Source of the DNA: Pseudomonas eutrophicaquae
Lineage (GTDB): Bacteria > Pseudomonadota > Gammaproteobacteria > Pseudomonadales > Pseudomonadaceae
Assembly: GCF_023544715.1 (NCBI RefSeq)
Contig: NZ_JAMJEZ010000001.1
Span: forward strand, 62,001-126,000
DNA: 64,000 bases
Reading direction: 5' to 3'
The translations under genes were made by a program, and so were the position numbers. Within the stretch, counting starts at the first letter, position 1. Every line of letters starts with the position of its first letter. Positions 29,264-38,934 of this stretch are shown piece by piece. The notes beneath the pieces are model-generated. The model saw nothing but the letters and a program-made list of their open reading frames with translations. It had not been told where the DNA came from and made no database searches.

Positions 29264-29380
29264 ATGTTTATGGATGAAGTGGTATTTGCAGGACTGCTGA
29301 TTGTCGTCCTGACTGCATCCTTCCTCGGCGGTTTCGCCTATTTCATCTGGAAGGACTCCCAGAAGAAGCGCAAGCCCTGA
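29264..29380 (+). CDS. ccoM: Small single-helix membrane protein, probable cbb3 oxidase subunit CcoM
   Basis: 38 residues; ATG 29264 with AGGGGG upstream. The sequence has a short polar start M-F-M-D-E-V-V, one transmembrane helix (about 8-29), and a basic end Y-F-I-W-K-D-S-Q-K-K-R-K-P. From memory this closely resembles CcoM, the 37-residue single-helix subunit found in the cbb3 cytochrome oxidase of Pseudomonas stutzeri (M-F-V-D at the start, F-I-W-K-D near the end). The perfect Anr box at 29184-29197 and the terminator at 29417-29439 make it a monocistronic, oxygen-regulated unit, which agrees with that role. No other cco gene is in the window. Confidence 0.75.
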   Translation: MFMDEVVFAGLLIVVLTASFLGGFAYFIWKDSQKKRKP

Positions 29381-29416
29381 GGGTTATTTCCGGATCACGA
29401 GCACGCAAGGCATTTC

Positions 29417-29439
29417 AGGCGACTTCGGTCGCCTTTTTT
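29417..29439 (+). terminator. Intrinsic terminator of the ccoM-like gene
   Basis: AGGCGAC, loop TTCG, GTCGCCT followed by TTTTT: a 7-bp stem with the same GGCGAC-UUCG-GTCGCC core as the rpsA terminator. It lies 36 nt after the stop and should act on plus-strand transcripts. Confidence 0.88.
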
Positions 29440-29489
29440 ATCCCTGCACGTTGCATGTGCGCCGCGCCGGTGCGGCGCACACGGGGGGC

Positions 29490-29960
29490 TTAGCCGACCT
29501 GAATCGGCGGCAGGGCGGTCAGCGCCAGGCGCAGTTTGTCCTTGGGGGCGAGCACTTCGGCTTCGCCCTCGACCACCGCCTTGTTCTGGGCATTGAACAC
29601 CCGGGTGGCCAGACGCACACGCTGCTTGGGCAGCTTCTCCAGCACCTCCAGCTCGATACGCAGCTGATCGCCCAGCTTGACCGGGCGCAGAAAACGCAAG
29701 TTCTGGCCAAGGTAGACGCTGCCGGGCCCGGGCAGGTGGCCGGCAATGGCGGCGCTGATCAGCGCGCCGGTGAGCATGCCGTGGGCGATGCGCTCCTTGA
29801 AGGGCGTCCCGGCGGCGTACTCGGCATCCAGATGCACCGGATTGCGATCGCCGGAGACCTCGGCAAACAGCTGGACATCGCGCTCGCTCACGGTGCGCTC
29901 TATGCTTGCGCACTGGCCGATCTGCAGTTCGTCATAGGGGATATTTTCAACCAGGCTCAT
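29490..29960 (-). CDS. phaJ1: (R)-specific enoyl-CoA hydratase, PhaJ1-type MaoC dehydratase
   Basis: 156 residues; ATG 29960 with AAGGAG 9 nt upstream. It is a single hot-dog MaoC domain with the hydratase-2 motif F-A-E-V-S-G-D-R-N-P-V-H-L-D, containing the catalytic aspartate and histidine, and R-I-A-H-G-M-L-T-G-A-L-I-S. Length and sequence match PhaJ1 of Pseudomonas aeruginosa. It hydrates enoyl-CoA from beta-oxidation to (R)-3-hydroxyacyl-CoA, a polyhydroxyalkanoate monomer. It is divergent from a long-chain acyl-CoA synthetase gene, so fatty-acid supply and PHA precursor formation are neighbours. A 10-bp stem (about 29455-29480) lies just beyond its stop. Confidence 0.85.
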   Translation of the reverse strand: MSLVENIPYDELQIGQCASIERTVSERDVQLFAEVSGDRNPVHLDAEYAAGTPFKERIAHGMLTGALISAAIAGHLPGPGSVYLGQNLRFLRPVKLGDQLRIELEVLEKLPKQRVRLATRVFNAQNKAVVEGEAEVLAPKDKLRLALTALPPIQVG

Positions 29961-30176
29961 GGGCTGGGCTCCTTGGCAGCGGAACAGATGAGGTGGACGC
30001 AGTGCGCGACCGGGGCGCTAAGGTAGCAGGATTGCTGCCCGGCGGCAGCGCACCGGCGACTGGGCGCTGGCGGCGGCGAGCTGGTATTCTCCGGACAAAA
30101 GGCGCATGCGCGCCGCCCGGCCCGTACTGGCGCGCAGCCAGGCAGGCCTGCCGTGGCTGTCAGGGGAGAAAAGCCC

Positions 30177-31880
30177 ATGGATGCGAACTTCTGGGTCGAT
30201 AAATACCCATCGGGCATCGCCACCTCGATCGATCCCGAGCGCTTTGACTGCATCACCCACCTGTTCCGTGAGGCCTGCCAGCGTTTTGCCCGTCGGCCCG
30301 CGTTTAGCAGCCTCGGGCATACCCTGAGCTATGCCGATCTGGAGCGTCAGTCGGCGGCCTTTGCGGCGTGGCTGCAGGAGTACACCGATCTGCAGCCGGG
30401 CGATCGGATCGCCATCCAGCTGCCCAACCTGCTGCAATTCCCGGTCGTAGTGTTCGGCGCCCTGCGCGCAGGTCTAGTGGTGGTCAACACCAACCCGCTG
30501 TACACCGCCCGCGAGATGGAGCACCAGTTCCGTGATTCCGGCGCCCGCGCGCTGGTCTGCCTGGCCAACATGGCGCACTTGGCCGAGGCGGTACTGCCCC
30601 ACACGCAGATTCGTCATGTGGTGGTCACTCAGGTGGGGGATCTGTTGCCGCGGCCCCGGCGCTGGCTGGTGAATGCGGTGGTGCGCCATGTGCGCAAGAT
30701 GGTGCCGGCCTACCACCTGCCCCAGGCGATTGATCTGCCGACGGCGCTGGCCCGTGGCCGCTCGCGGGTCCAGACGCTGCGCGAGCATCGGGCGGCCAGC
30801 AGCGATGTGGCGATCCTGCAATACACCGGCGGCACCACCGGGGTGGCCAAGGGCGCGATGCTCACGCACCGCAACCTGATTGCCAACATGCTGCAGTGTC
30901 AGGCCCTGATGGCCCATAACCTGGAGGAGGGCGCGGAGACCATCATCGCGCCGCTGCCGCTCTACCACATCTACGCCTTCACCTTTCACTGCCTGGCGAT
31001 GATGCTGACCGGCAACCACAACGTGCTGATCAGCAACCCGCGTGACCTGCCGGCGATGCTCACCGAACTGCGCCGCTGGCGCTTTACCGGTTTTGTCGGC
31101 CTGAACACCCTGTTCATCGCCCTGTGCGAGCAGCCGGTGTTTCGCATGCTCGATTTTTCCGCGCTCAAACTGACCCTCTCCGGGGGCATGGCCCTGCAGC
31201 CGCGGGTGGCCGAGCGCTGGGAGTCGATCACTGGCTGCGTGATCTGCGAGGGCTACGGACTGACGGAAACCAGCCCGGTGGTCTCGGTCAATCCGATCCA
31301 GGCGATCCTCCCCGGCACCATCGGCTTGCCGATGCCGGCGACCGCCTGCAAGGTCATCGATGATACCGGGCAGGAGCTGGGTCTGGGTGTGCCCGGCGAG
31401 CTGTGTGTGCGCGGGCCGCAGGTGATGAAGGGCTACTGGCAGCGCGAGGACGCCACCGCCGAGGTGCTGGATGCCGAGGGCTGGCTGAAGACCGGTGACA
31501 TCGCGATCATCGAGGCCGATGGCTATCTGCGCCTGGTGGACCGCAAGAAGGACATGATTCTGGTCTCAGGCTTCAACGTCTACCCCAACGAGCTGGAGGA
31601 TGTGCTGTCCAGCCTGCCCGGGGTGCGTCTGGCTGCCGCCATCGGCGTGCCGGATGCGCGCACCGGTGAGTCGATCCGGGTATTCGTGGTGCGCGAGCCC
31701 GACAGCCTGCTGGATGAGGCCCGCGTGCTGGCGCACATGCACGCCAGCCTGACCAGCTACAAGGTGCCCAAACGCATCGAGTTTCGCGACAGCCTGCCGA
31801 CCTCGGCGGTCGGCAAGGTGCTACGGCGGGTGCTGCGCGAGGAGTGGTTGGCCGCGCAGGGTGGTCCGGGCGCCCGCTGA
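30177..31880 (+). CDS. fadD: Long-chain fatty acid-CoA ligase FadD
   Basis: 567 residues from ATG 30177, with GGGGAGAA upstream; a GTG at 30153 is less likely. It is an adenylate-forming enzyme: ATP motif Y-T-G-G-T-T-G-V-A-K-G-A, P-L-Y-H-I-Y-A-F-T motif, Y-G-L-T-E-T-S-P, T-G-D-I, D-R-K-K-D-M-I-L-V-S-G-F-N-V-Y-P and a C-terminal K for adenylation (S-A-V-G-K-V-L-R-R). It activates fatty acids on the inner face of the membrane for beta-oxidation. It resembles the FadD1/FadD2 pair of pseudomonads, but only one copy is here. It is convergent with corC. Confidence 0.93.
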   Translation: MDANFWVDKYPSGIATSIDPERFDCITHLFREACQRFARRPAFSSLGHTLSYADLERQSAAFAAWLQEYTDLQPGDRIAIQLPNLLQFPVVVFGALRAGLVVVNTNPLYTAREMEHQFRDSGARALVCLANMAHLAEAVLPHTQIRHVVVTQVGDLLPRPRRWLVNAVVRHVRKMVPAYHLPQAIDLPTALARGRSRVQTLREHRAASSDVAILQYTGGTTGVAKGAMLTHRNLIANMLQCQALMAHNLEEGAETIIAPLPLYHIYAFTFHCLAMMLTGNHNVLISNPRDLPAMLTELRRWRFTGFVGLNTLFIALCEQPVFRMLDFSALKLTLSGGMALQPRVAERWESITGCVICEGYGLTETSPVVSVNPIQAILPGTIGLPMPATACKVIDDTGQELGLGVPGELCVRGPQVMKGYWQREDATAEVLDAEGWLKTGDIAIIEADGYLRLVDRKKDMILVSGFNVYPNELEDVLSSLPGVRLAAAIGVPDARTGESIRVFVVREPDSLLDEARVLAHMHASLTSYKVPKRIEFRDSLPTSAVGKVLRRVLREEWLAAQGGPGAR

Positions 31881-31895
31881 GCGCCCGGCAGAGGT

Positions 31896-32735
31896 TCAGG
31901 CCTTTGGCGGGGTCAGGCGCAGCAGGTGGATGCGCCGGCTGTCGGCGTTCACCACCCGGAAGCGGAAGCCGTCCAGTTCAGCCACCTCATTGCGCTTGGG
32001 CAGGTGGCCGAAGGTGTTCATCAGCACCCCACCCAGGGTGTCGAACTCATCCTCGGAGAACCCGGCGTTGAAGTACTCGTTGAACTCCTCGACCGGGGTC
32101 AGCGCCTTGACGATGAAGTCGCCGTTGGGCAGCGCCTTGATGAAGCTGTCTTCCTCGACGTCGTGCTCGTCCTCGATCTCGCCGACGATCTGCTCTAGCA
32201 CATCCTCGATGGTCACCAGCCCGGCGACGCCGCCGTACTCGTCGACCACCACCGCCATGTGATTGCGGTTGGCACGGAACTCGCGCAGCAGCACGTTCAG
32301 GCGCTTGGATTCGGGCACGAAGGTGGCCGGGCGCAGCAGGGCGCGGATGTCGAAGTCCTCAGTGTTGCCCTGCAGGATCAGCGGCAGCAGGTCCTTGGCC
32401 AGCAGGATGCCCAGCACCTCGTCGAGGTGCTCGCCCACCACCGGGTAGCGGGAGTGCGCGGCCTCGATGATTGCGGGCAGAAATTCGACCGGGGTCTGCG
32501 CGGCCTTGATGCTGATGATCTGCGAGCGGGGAATCATGATGTCGCGTACCTGCAGATCCGCAACCTGGATGGCGCCTTCGACGATGCTCAGCGCTTCGGT
32601 ATCCAGCAGCTGGTTCTCGTGGGCACCGCGCAGGATGTCGAGCAGATCCTGACGGCTTTTCGGTTCATGGGCAAAAGCCTGGGTGATGCGTTCCAGCCAG
32701 GACTTCTGCCCGTGGCTCGATCGGTCGTCGTTCAT
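31896..32735 (-). CDS. corC: CorC/HlyC-family CBS-domain protein (magnesium/cobalt efflux accessory)
   Basis: 279 residues; ATG 32735 with AAGG upstream. Two CBS domains (about 65-185) begin with R-D-I-M-I-P-R-S-Q-I and include V-V-D-E-Y-G-G-V-A-G-L-V-T-I-E-D-V-L-E-Q-I-V-G-E-I. A CorC_HlyC domain (about 205-278) ends with the R-R-I-H-L-L-R-L motif. It lacks the DUF21 membrane domain, so it is the soluble type. It is the last gene of the miaB-phoH-ybeY-corC run, 12 nt after ybeY. lnt, which often follows corC, is not here; a convergent fadD is. Confidence 0.9.
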   Translation of the reverse strand: MNDDRSSHGQKSWLERITQAFAHEPKSRQDLLDILRGAHENQLLDTEALSIVEGAIQVADLQVRDIMIPRSQIISIKAAQTPVEFLPAIIEAAHSRYPVVGEHLDEVLGILLAKDLLPLILQGNTEDFDIRALLRPATFVPESKRLNVLLREFRANRNHMAVVVDEYGGVAGLVTIEDVLEQIVGEIEDEHDVEEDSFIKALPNGDFIVKALTPVEEFNEYFNAGFSEDEFDTLGGVLMNTFGHLPKRNEVAELDGFRFRVVNADSRRIHLLRLTPPKA

Positions 32736-32747
32736 GATGCCTTGCTC

Positions 32748-33203
32748 TCAGTCACAGTCGTAGGGATCGGGATAGCCCAGCTCAGCGAGCAGCTGGCGCT
32801 CGAGGCCTTCCATTTCTTCCGCCTCATCATCGTCGAGGTGATCATAGCCGAGCAGATGCAGGCAGCCATGAATCACCAGATGTGCCCAGTGGGCGGTCAG
32901 GGCCTTGCCCTGCTCGGCGGCTTCGCGCTGCACCACCGGGGCGCAGATCACCAGATCGCCGAGCAGCGGGATGTCCAGCAGCCCCTCGGGGATGTCGGCG
33001 GGGAAGGACAGCACGTTGGTCGCGTAATCCTTGCCGCGCCAGGTGCGGTTCAGCTCGCGGCCCTCGTCCTCATCGACGATACGGATGGTCAGCTCTGAGG
33101 GAGCGCTGCGCTGGCGCAGGGCCAGGGTGCACCAGGCCAGCAGCTGCGCGTGGTCGGGCAGGTCCTTGTGCTGGCTGGCCAGCTGCAGGTCAAGCTCAGG
33201 CAT
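32748..33203 (-). CDS. ybeY: Endoribonuclease YbeY
   Basis: 151 residues from ATG 33203, overlapping the phoH stop. The zinc site [11 protein letters not shown] (three histidines) is at about 113-123, and the family motif [12 protein letters not shown] is in the middle. YbeY takes part in 16S rRNA 3'-end processing and ribosome quality control. Translational coupling to phoH fits the conserved pair. Confidence 0.95.
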   Translation of the reverse strand: MPELDLQLASQHKDLPDHAQLLAWCTLALRQRSAPSELTIRIVDEDEGRELNRTWRGKDYATNVLSFPADIPEGLLDIPLLGDLVICAPVVQREAAEQGKALTAHWAHLVIHGCLHLLGYDHLDDDEAEEMEGLERQLLAELGYPDPYDCD

Positions 33204-34206
33204 CGGCACGGCGGCTCTCCCGCTCCGGCTGGGCGGCACCCTGCAGGCGCTGATCGTAGCGGTCATAGGCCTCGACGATGCGCTGTACCAGCGGGTGGCG
33301 GACCACATCCTTGGCCTTGAAGTGGGTGAAGCTGATCCCCGGCACATCGCGCAGCACGTCGATGACGTGGGCGAGACCCGATTTGGTGCCGCGTGGCAGA
33401 TCGACCTGGGTGATGTCGCCGGTGATCACCGCGGTGGAGCCAAAACCGATGCGGGTCAGGAACATCTTCATCTGCTCAAGGGTGGTGTTCTGACTTTCGT
33501 CGAGAATGATGAAGCTGTTGTTCAGGGTACGCCCACGCATGTAGGCCAGCGGAGCGATCTCGATCACCTGCTTCTCGATCAGTTTGGCCACCTGCTCGAA
33601 GCCGAGCATCTCGTAGAGCGCGTCGTAAAGCGGGCGCAGGTAGGGGTCGATTTTCTGCGCGAGATCGCCGGGCAGAAAGCCGAGCTTCTCGCCGGCTTCC
33701 ACCGCCGGGCGCACCAGCAGGATGCGCCGCACCTGTTCGCGCTCCAGCGCTTCCACCGCGCAGGCCACCGCGAGGTAGGTCTTGCCGGTACCGGCCGGGC
33801 CGATGCCGAAGTTGATGTCGTTTTCCTGGATCGCCCGCACGTAGCGCTGCTGGTTGGTACCGCGCGGGGTGATGTGCATCTTGCGGGTACGGACCGTGAC
33901 CTGGGCGGTCTGGCTGGGCAGCGCCAGCTCTTCAAGGCCGGATTCCTGCAGGAACAGGTGGACGGTTTCCGCGCTCAGGGTGCTGGCCTGGGCTTCGCGG
34001 TACAGGCGCTGCAACAGGCGCTCGACGATGCGGCAGCGCTCGCTGTCACCGACCAGCTCGAACTGGTTGCCGCGATTGCGGATCTCCACATCGAGGCGCT
34101 GCTCGATGAGCCGCAGGTGCTCATCGAAGGGGCCGCACAGGTTGGCAAAGCGGTGCGCTTCAAAGGGTTCGAGGGTGAAGTGATGGAGTGTCTGGGTCGT
34201 GTTCAA
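33196..34206 (-). CDS. ybeZ: PhoH-like ATPase (YbeZ/PhoL)
   Basis: 336 residues if started at TTG 34206, where the N-terminus aligns with pseudomonad homologues (L/M-N-x-x-x-x-x-H-x-F-T-L-E-P-F-E). No good ribosome site is visible there; an in-frame GTG at 34278 lies inside an inverted repeat and is less likely. It is a PhoH P-loop ATPase: Walker A G-P-A-G-T-G-K-T and Walker [10 protein letters not shown]. It is functionally linked to YbeY, whose start it overlaps. The unusual start codon suggests modest translation. Confidence 0.88.
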   Translation of the reverse strand: MNTTQTLHHFTLEPFEAHRFANLCGPFDEHLRLIEQRLDVEIRNRGNQFELVGDSERCRIVERLLQRLYREAQASTLSAETVHLFLQESGLEELALPSQTAQVTVRTRKMHITPRGTNQQRYVRAIQENDINFGIGPAGTGKTYLAVACAVEALEREQVRRILLVRPAVEAGEKLGFLPGDLAQKIDPYLRPLYDALYEMLGFEQVAKLIEKQVIEIAPLAYMRGRTLNNSFIILDESQNTTLEQMKMFLTRIGFGSTAVITGDITQVDLPRGTKSGLAHVIDVLRDVPGISFTHFKAKDVVRHPLVQRIVEAYDRYDQRLQGAAQPERESRRADA

Positions 34207-34255
34207 GGTGATCTGCTGGCCCCGTCGGGCTGAAGGAATGAAGGGAGGATAACCG

Positions 34256-34288
34256 CAGTGCCGGGGCGGTGAAAGCACACCGGCACTG
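34256..34288. repeat. Perfect 9-bp inverted repeat between miaB and phoH
   Basis: CAGTGCCGG (34256-34264) and CCGGCACTG (34280-34288) flank a 15-nt spacer in the 105-nt gap downstream of miaB. On the minus strand it lies about 50 nt upstream of the phoH TTG start. It may be a hairpin that attenuates read-through, or an operator; no T run follows. Confidence 0.45.
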
Positions 34289-34311
34289 GCCTTTGGTGGC
34301 AGAGCGGCGGC

Positions 34312-35643
34312 TCAGTCGTCGAGCAGGTGGCCGCGCAGGGAGTGTGGCAGCGCCTCGTCGATCTGTACCTCGACGAACTGGCCGATCAGGCGCGGGTTGC
34401 TGGCGCGGAAGTTGACCACCCGGTTGTTTTCGGTACGGCCCTGCAGCATGCCCGGGTCTTTCTTCGAGTAGTCGCTGACCAGGATGCGCTGGGTGGTGCC
34501 CACCATGCGCCGGCTGATCTCAAAGCCCTGCTGATTGAGACGTGCCTGCAGTATGGCCAGCCGCTGCTTCTTGATCTCCTCGGGTGTGTCGTCGCTCAGG
34601 TCGGCGGCCGGGGTGCCGGGGCGCGCGCTGTAGACGAAGGAGAAGGAGAAGTCGAAGCCGACGTCCTCGACCAGCTTCATGGTCTGGGCAAAGTCCTGCT
34701 CGGTTTCCCCGGGGAAGCCGACGATGAAGTCCGAGCTGATGCACATATCCGGCACCGCGGCGCGCAGCTTGCGGATCCGCGACTTGTACTCCAGCGCCGT
34801 GTGGTTGCGCTTCATGGCGGCGAGGATGCGGTCGGAGCCGGCCTGCACCGGCAGGTGCACGAATTTCACCAGCGCCGGGATCTCGGCATGGGCTTGAATC
34901 AGGGCGTCGGAAAACTCCAGTGGGTGGCTGGTGGTGTAGCGAATCCGCCCGATGCCGTCGATTTCTGCCACGGCATACAGCAGGCCGGCAAAATCGACCG
35001 CTTCACCGTCCGGGCCGGTGCCGCGATAGCCGTTGACGTTCTGGCCGAGCAGGGTGACTTCCTTCACGCCATGTTCGGCGAGGTGGATGATCTCGGCCAG
35101 CACGTCGGCCAGCGGGCGGCTGACTTCCTCGCCGCGGGTGTAGGGCACCACGCAGAAGGTGCAGTACTTGCTGCAGCCCTCCATCACCGAGACGAAGGCG
35201 CTGACCCCCTCGACCCGTGGTTCGGGCAGGCGGTCGAATTTCTCGATTTCCGGGAAGGAGATGTCCACCTGCGGCTTTTTCGTGGTGCGCGCGGCGTCGA
35301 TCATCTCCGGCAGGCGGTGCAGGGTCTGCGGGCCGAACACCACGTCCACATAGGGCGCACGCTCACGGATCGCCGCGCCTTCCTGGCTGGCGACGCAGCC
35401 ACCGACCCCGATCACCAGTTCGGGGTTGCTCTTTTTCAGCTCCTTCCAGCAGCCGAGCTGGGAGAAGACCTTTTCCTGGGCCTTCTCGCGGATCGAGCAG
35501 GTGTTGAGCAGGATCACGTCGGCGTCAGCCGGATCTTCCGTCAGTTCCAGCGCCTGATGCGCACCCAGCAGGTCAGCCATGCGCGAACTGTCGTACTCGT
35601 TCATCTGGCAGCCGTGGGTTTCGATGAAAAGCTTGCGGGTCAT
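34312..35643 (-). CDS. miaB: tRNA-2-methylthio-N6-isopentenyladenosine synthase MiaB
   Basis: 443 residues; ATG 35643. The N-terminal UPF0004 domain has the first cluster cysteines in [14 protein letters not shown] and G-G-C-V-A-S. The radical SAM core has C-S-K-Y-C-T-F-C (CxxxCxxC) at about 158-165, and a C-terminal TRAM domain ends the protein. It adds a methylthio group to i6A37 in tRNAs that read U-starting codons. It is the first gene of the run that continues with phoH, ybeY and corC. Confidence 0.97.
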   Translation of the reverse strand: MTRKLFIETHGCQMNEYDSSRMADLLGAHQALELTEDPADADVILLNTCSIREKAQEKVFSQLGCWKELKKSNPELVIGVGGCVASQEGAAIRERAPYVDVVFGPQTLHRLPEMIDAARTTKKPQVDISFPEIEKFDRLPEPRVEGVSAFVSVMEGCSKYCTFCVVPYTRGEEVSRPLADVLAEIIHLAEHGVKEVTLLGQNVNGYRGTGPDGEAVDFAGLLYAVAEIDGIGRIRYTTSHPLEFSDALIQAHAEIPALVKFVHLPVQAGSDRILAAMKRNHTALEYKSRIRKLRAAVPDMCISSDFIVGFPGETEQDFAQTMKLVEDVGFDFSFSFVYSARPGTPAADLSDDTPEEIKKQRLAILQARLNQQGFEISRRMVGTTQRILVSDYSKKDPGMLQGRTENNRVVNFRASNPRLIGQFVEVQIDEALPHSLRGHLLDD

Positions 35644-35726
35644 GGGCAGTCGTCATGCAAGGCACAAGGCTGCGCATTATAGGCAGCCATCCCGGCCCTT
35701 CCTAGGCTTGGCGCGGGGCGGGGACG

Positions 35727-36275
35727 TCAGCGCAGGGGCGCGAAGGGCGGGCCGAACTCGCCAGCCTGCAGCTCCAGCAGGTAGTTGCGAAAGATTTCGC
35801 CGAGCAGGCGGTTGGCGTGGCCGAGCTCTTCGCGGCTCATGCTTTCGGCGACCTCATCGGCGCTGTCCATCGCCTCGTCCGAGCCGTTGACGGCGGCCAT
35901 CTTCAGCACGATATAGGCTTGCAGCGCATTCGCCGTCACCCCCTCGCCCTGCCAGAACAGCAGGCCGAGGCGCAGCTGGGCATCGGGATGACCCTGCAGG
36001 GAGGCCTGTTCATACCAGTGCAGGGCGGCGGGCAGGTCGCGATCCTTGAGGTGATCACTGTAGAAGTATTCGCCGAGTTCGTACTGGGCCTCGGCATCGC
36101 CGCCTTCGGCCAGGCTCAGGCACTGTGCCAGCGCCTGTTCGCGGGAGTCGGCGGGGGTGTCCAGCACGCAGCGGCCGGTGGCAGGCACCAGCAGCGAGTT
36201 GCTCTCGGCAAGGCCCGCCAGCGGTAAAAGCATCAACGAGTACCCCAAGAACAGGATACGGACAGCGCGGTTCAT
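35727..36275 (-). CDS. Exported Sel1-repeat protein of unknown function
   Basis: 182 residues from ATG 36275. A signal peptide (R-I-L-F-L-G-Y-S-L-M-L-L-P-L-A-G-L-A-E) is followed by a short region with two cysteines, then Sel1/TPR-type helical repeats: D-A-E-A-Q-Y-E-L-G-E-Y-F-Y and H-P-D-A-Q-L-R-L-G-L-L-F-W-Q-G-E-G-V. It is probably a periplasmic protein-interaction scaffold. It lies between hemL and miaB on the same strand, a position held by a hypothetical protein in P. aeruginosa as well. No strong ribosome site is visible, so the start is chosen by the signal peptide. Confidence 0.75.
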   Translation of the reverse strand: MNRAVRILFLGYSLMLLPLAGLAESNSLLVPATGRCVLDTPADSREQALAQCLSLAEGGDAEAQYELGEYFYSDHLKDRDLPAALHWYEQASLQGHPDAQLRLGLLFWQGEGVTANALQAYIVLKMAAVNGSDEAMDSADEVAESMSREELGHANRLLGEIFRNYLLELQAGEFGPPFAPLR

Positions 36276-36384
36276 GACAGTCGGACAACTCCCGGGATCT
36301 GCGGGAAAGGCTCCCGGCCAGCAGTACACCGGCCGCGCCATTATGGGCTATGCGCCCCGGTGATGACAGGGCGCCGGTGGCTTT

Positions 36385-36945
36385 TTAGCCACGCGGCGCC
36401 TCGCAAAGACGCACTAGCAGCAGGGCTAGCAGCGGATAGCTGAGCGCACTGCTGGCCAGGGCGATGGTGGACATGGGTGGTGCCAGCACCGCGCCGCCCA
36501 GCAGCAGCGCGCTGGCCAGTCCGAGCGGCAAGGCCCGCCGCGCCGGCCAGCGACACAGGGCGCTGTAGAGGATCAGCGCCACGCTCAACAGCCCGAGCAG
36601 CAGGCGGTAATCCTCAAGGGCCTGCAGCTGACGCGCCACCTCAAAGAACAGGCACAAGCCCAGCACCACACGGCCCCACACGCTGCCTTGCCACTGCCAG
36701 TGTCGCCCGAGTGCTAGCGCCACAGCCGCCAGCAGCGGCAGGGCCAGGTAGTCGCGGGCCTGCTCGAGCAGCAGTGCCGCCGAACTCCCCAGCCCGCTGG
36801 CCGCCGCCAGGGCGCTGAGCACAAAGCCCAGCAGCGCACAGAACCACAGCGGCTGCTGCGCGCTTTCAAAGCGGCGACGGGCACCGAACCAGAGTGCAGC
36901 CGCCAGCAACGCGCTGGCGGCCGTGGCCATCGTCAGCCAGGGCAT
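36385..36945 (-). CDS. Integral membrane protein of unknown function
   Basis: 186 residues; ATG 36945 with GAGG upstream inside the end of hemL. The product is almost entirely hydrophobic, with about six predicted helices, and has no catalytic motif that I recognise. It starts 4 nt after the hemL stop, so the two are almost certainly co-transcribed. A similar small membrane gene sits beside hemL in other pseudomonads. Function unknown. Confidence 0.7.
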   Translation of the reverse strand: MPWLTMATAASALLAAALWFGARRRFESAQQPLWFCALLGFVLSALAAASGLGSSAALLLEQARDYLALPLLAAVALALGRHWQWQGSVWGRVVLGLCLFFEVARQLQALEDYRLLLGLLSVALILYSALCRWPARRALPLGLASALLLGGAVLAPPMSTIALASSALSYPLLALLLVRLCEAPRG

Positions 36946-36949
36946 GGCC

Positions 36950-38239
36950 TCAGCCTCGGGCCAGCACGGCGAAGGCGCGCTCGGCTGCGTCCATGGTCAG
37001 CGCCAGCTCGGTCTCGCCGTGGGCAATCGAGGTGAATCCGGCCTCGAAGGCGCTCGGTGCCAGGTACACGCCGCCTTCCAGCATCAGGTGGAAGAAGCGC
37101 TTGAAGCGCTCAGCATCGCTGGCCATCACATCCTCGAAGGTGACGATCTGCGCCGCTTCGCTGAAGTACAGGCCGAACATGCCGCCGGCCTGGGTGGTGA
37201 CGAAGGGGATGCCGGCCGCGGCGGCGCGCTCGCGCAGGCCACTGAGCATGCGGGCGGTGTAGTCGCTGAGCTCGGCGTGGAAGCCCTCGCGGCTGATCAG
37301 CGTGAGGGTGGTCAGGCCCGCAGCCATCGCCAGCGGATTGCCGGACAGGGTCCCGGCCTGATAGACCGGGCCGAGCGGCGCGACGCATTCCATGATCGCG
37401 CGCTTGCCGCCAAAACAGCCGACCGGCATGCCGCCACCGACGATCTTGCCGAAGGTGGAGAGATCCGGCGTCACGCCGTAATGGGCCTGGGCACCGCCCA
37501 GCGCAACGCGAAAACCTGTCATCACTTCATCGAAAATCAGCACCACGCCGTGCTGATCGCACAGCGCTCGCAGGCCTTCGAGGAAGCCCGGCGCCGGCGG
37601 CACGCAGTTCATGTTGCCGGCCACCGGCTCGACGATGATGCAGGCGACATTACTACCGACGGCTGCGAGGGTCTGCTCGACGGCGGCCAGATCGTTATAG
37701 GGCAGGGTCAGGGTGTGCTTGGCAAAGTCCGCCGGCACGCCCGCCGAGCTCGGCACGCCCTGGGTCAGGGCACCGGAGCCGGCCTTGACCAGCAGGCTAT
37801 CGGAGTGGCCGTGGTAGCAGCCTTCGAACTTGATGATGTCATCGCGTCCGGTGTAGCCGCGCGCCAGACGGATCGCGCTCATGGTCGCCTCGGTGCCGGA
37901 GCTGGTCATGCGCACCATCTCCATCGACGGCACCAGACGGCAGACCAGCTCGGCCATCTCCACTTCCAGCGCGGTCGGTGCGCCATAGGACAGGCCATGC
38001 ACCAGCTGGCGTCGCACCGCGTCCAGCACCTCGGGGTGGGCGTGGCCGAGGATCATCGGCCCCCAGGAGCCGACGTAATCGACATAGCGCTTGTCGTCCT
38101 CGTCGATCACATAAGCGCCTTCGGCATGCTTGAAGAACAGCGGCGTGCCGCCGACGCTTCTGAAGGCACGCACCGGCGAATTGACGCCGCCCGGGATGTG
38201 CTGCTGGGCGCTGTGGAAAAGAACTTCGGAGCGGGACAT
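36950..38239 (-). CDS. hemL: Glutamate-1-semialdehyde 2,1-aminomutase
   Basis: 429 residues from ATG 38239, with GGAGG upstream. It is a class III PLP aminotransferase-fold enzyme: [24 protein letters not shown] and the PLP lysine in [12 protein letters not shown]. It makes 5-aminolevulinate in the C5 route to haem. It belongs to the minus-strand run thiD-thiE-hemL-membrane protein. Confidence 0.97.
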   Translation of the reverse strand: MSRSEVLFHSAQQHIPGGVNSPVRAFRSVGGTPLFFKHAEGAYVIDEDDKRYVDYVGSWGPMILGHAHPEVLDAVRRQLVHGLSYGAPTALEVEMAELVCRLVPSMEMVRMTSSGTEATMSAIRLARGYTGRDDIIKFEGCYHGHSDSLLVKAGSGALTQGVPSSAGVPADFAKHTLTLPYNDLAAVEQTLAAVGSNVACIIVEPVAGNMNCVPPAPGFLEGLRALCDQHGVVLIFDEVMTGFRVALGGAQAHYGVTPDLSTFGKIVGGGMPVGCFGGKRAIMECVAPLGPVYQAGTLSGNPLAMAAGLTTLTLISREGFHAELSDYTARMLSGLRERAAAAGIPFVTTQAGGMFGLYFSEAAQIVTFEDVMASDAERFKRFFHLMLEGGVYLAPSAFEAGFTSIAHGETELALTMDAAERAFAVLARG

Positions 38240-38279
38240 GGGGCCTCCAGGGGAACGGGAAACGGAGCAGCCAGGCTGC

Positions 38280-38912
38280 TCAGTGCGATGCAAACAGGGC
38301 GCTGAACGCGCGGGCGCGGGCTTCGACCTCATCGGCGCTGTCGGCGGCGAACAGGGCGTGGACCACGGCGATCAGGCTGGCGCCGCGCGCGATCAGCGCC
38401 GGGGCGTTGTCGAGGGTGACGCCGCCGATCGCCACGATCGGCAGGCGCAGCTGGGCGCGGGCCTGTTCGAGCAGCTCAAGGCCGGCCGCCGGTGCGCCGG
38501 GCTTGGTCTGGGAATTGAAAAAGCGACCAAAGGCCACGTAGCTGGCCCCCTCGCGCTGGGCCTGCTCGGCCAGCTCCAGGCGGGCATGGCAGGTGGCGCC
38601 GATCAGCGGCCGCCCACCGAGCAGCGCACGGGCGGCGGCCAGCGAGCCATCGTTTTGGCCCAGATGCACGCCGAGCCCAAGGCGGGTCGCCAGATCCAGA
38701 TCATCGTTGATGATCAGCTCGGCGCCATGGCACAGGCACAACTCGGCCAGCGCCTCGGCCTCGCGCAGGCGGCGGGCGGCGTCGCTGGATTTGTCGCGGT
38801 ACTGGAGGATTTTTGCCCCGCCGCGCAGGGCCGCCTCGACATAGGGCAGCAGGCGACCGTCCGCCAGCAGCTGGCTGTCGGTGATGGCATAGAGTCCACG
38901 CAAGGCTTTCAT
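38280..38912 (-). CDS. thiE: Thiamine-phosphate synthase
   Basis: 210 residues; ATG 38912. It is a TIM barrel of the ThiE family: L-Q-Y-R-D-K-S (diphosphate), [17 protein letters not shown] and P-I-V-A-I-G-G-V-T motifs. It couples HMP-PP and thiazole phosphate to form thiamine phosphate. It lies 22 nt after thiD, which supplies HMP-PP, so they form a two-gene thiamine unit. Confidence 0.95.
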   Translation of the reverse strand: MKALRGLYAITDSQLLADGRLLPYVEAALRGGAKILQYRDKSSDAARRLREAEALAELCLCHGAELIINDDLDLATRLGLGVHLGQNDGSLAAARALLGGRPLIGATCHARLELAEQAQREGASYVAFGRFFNSQTKPGAPAAGLELLEQARAQLRLPIVAIGGVTLDNAPALIARGASLIAVVHALFAADSADEVEARARAFSALFASH

Positions 38913-38934
38913 CGCAGGTATCCGCAGGGGCAGG

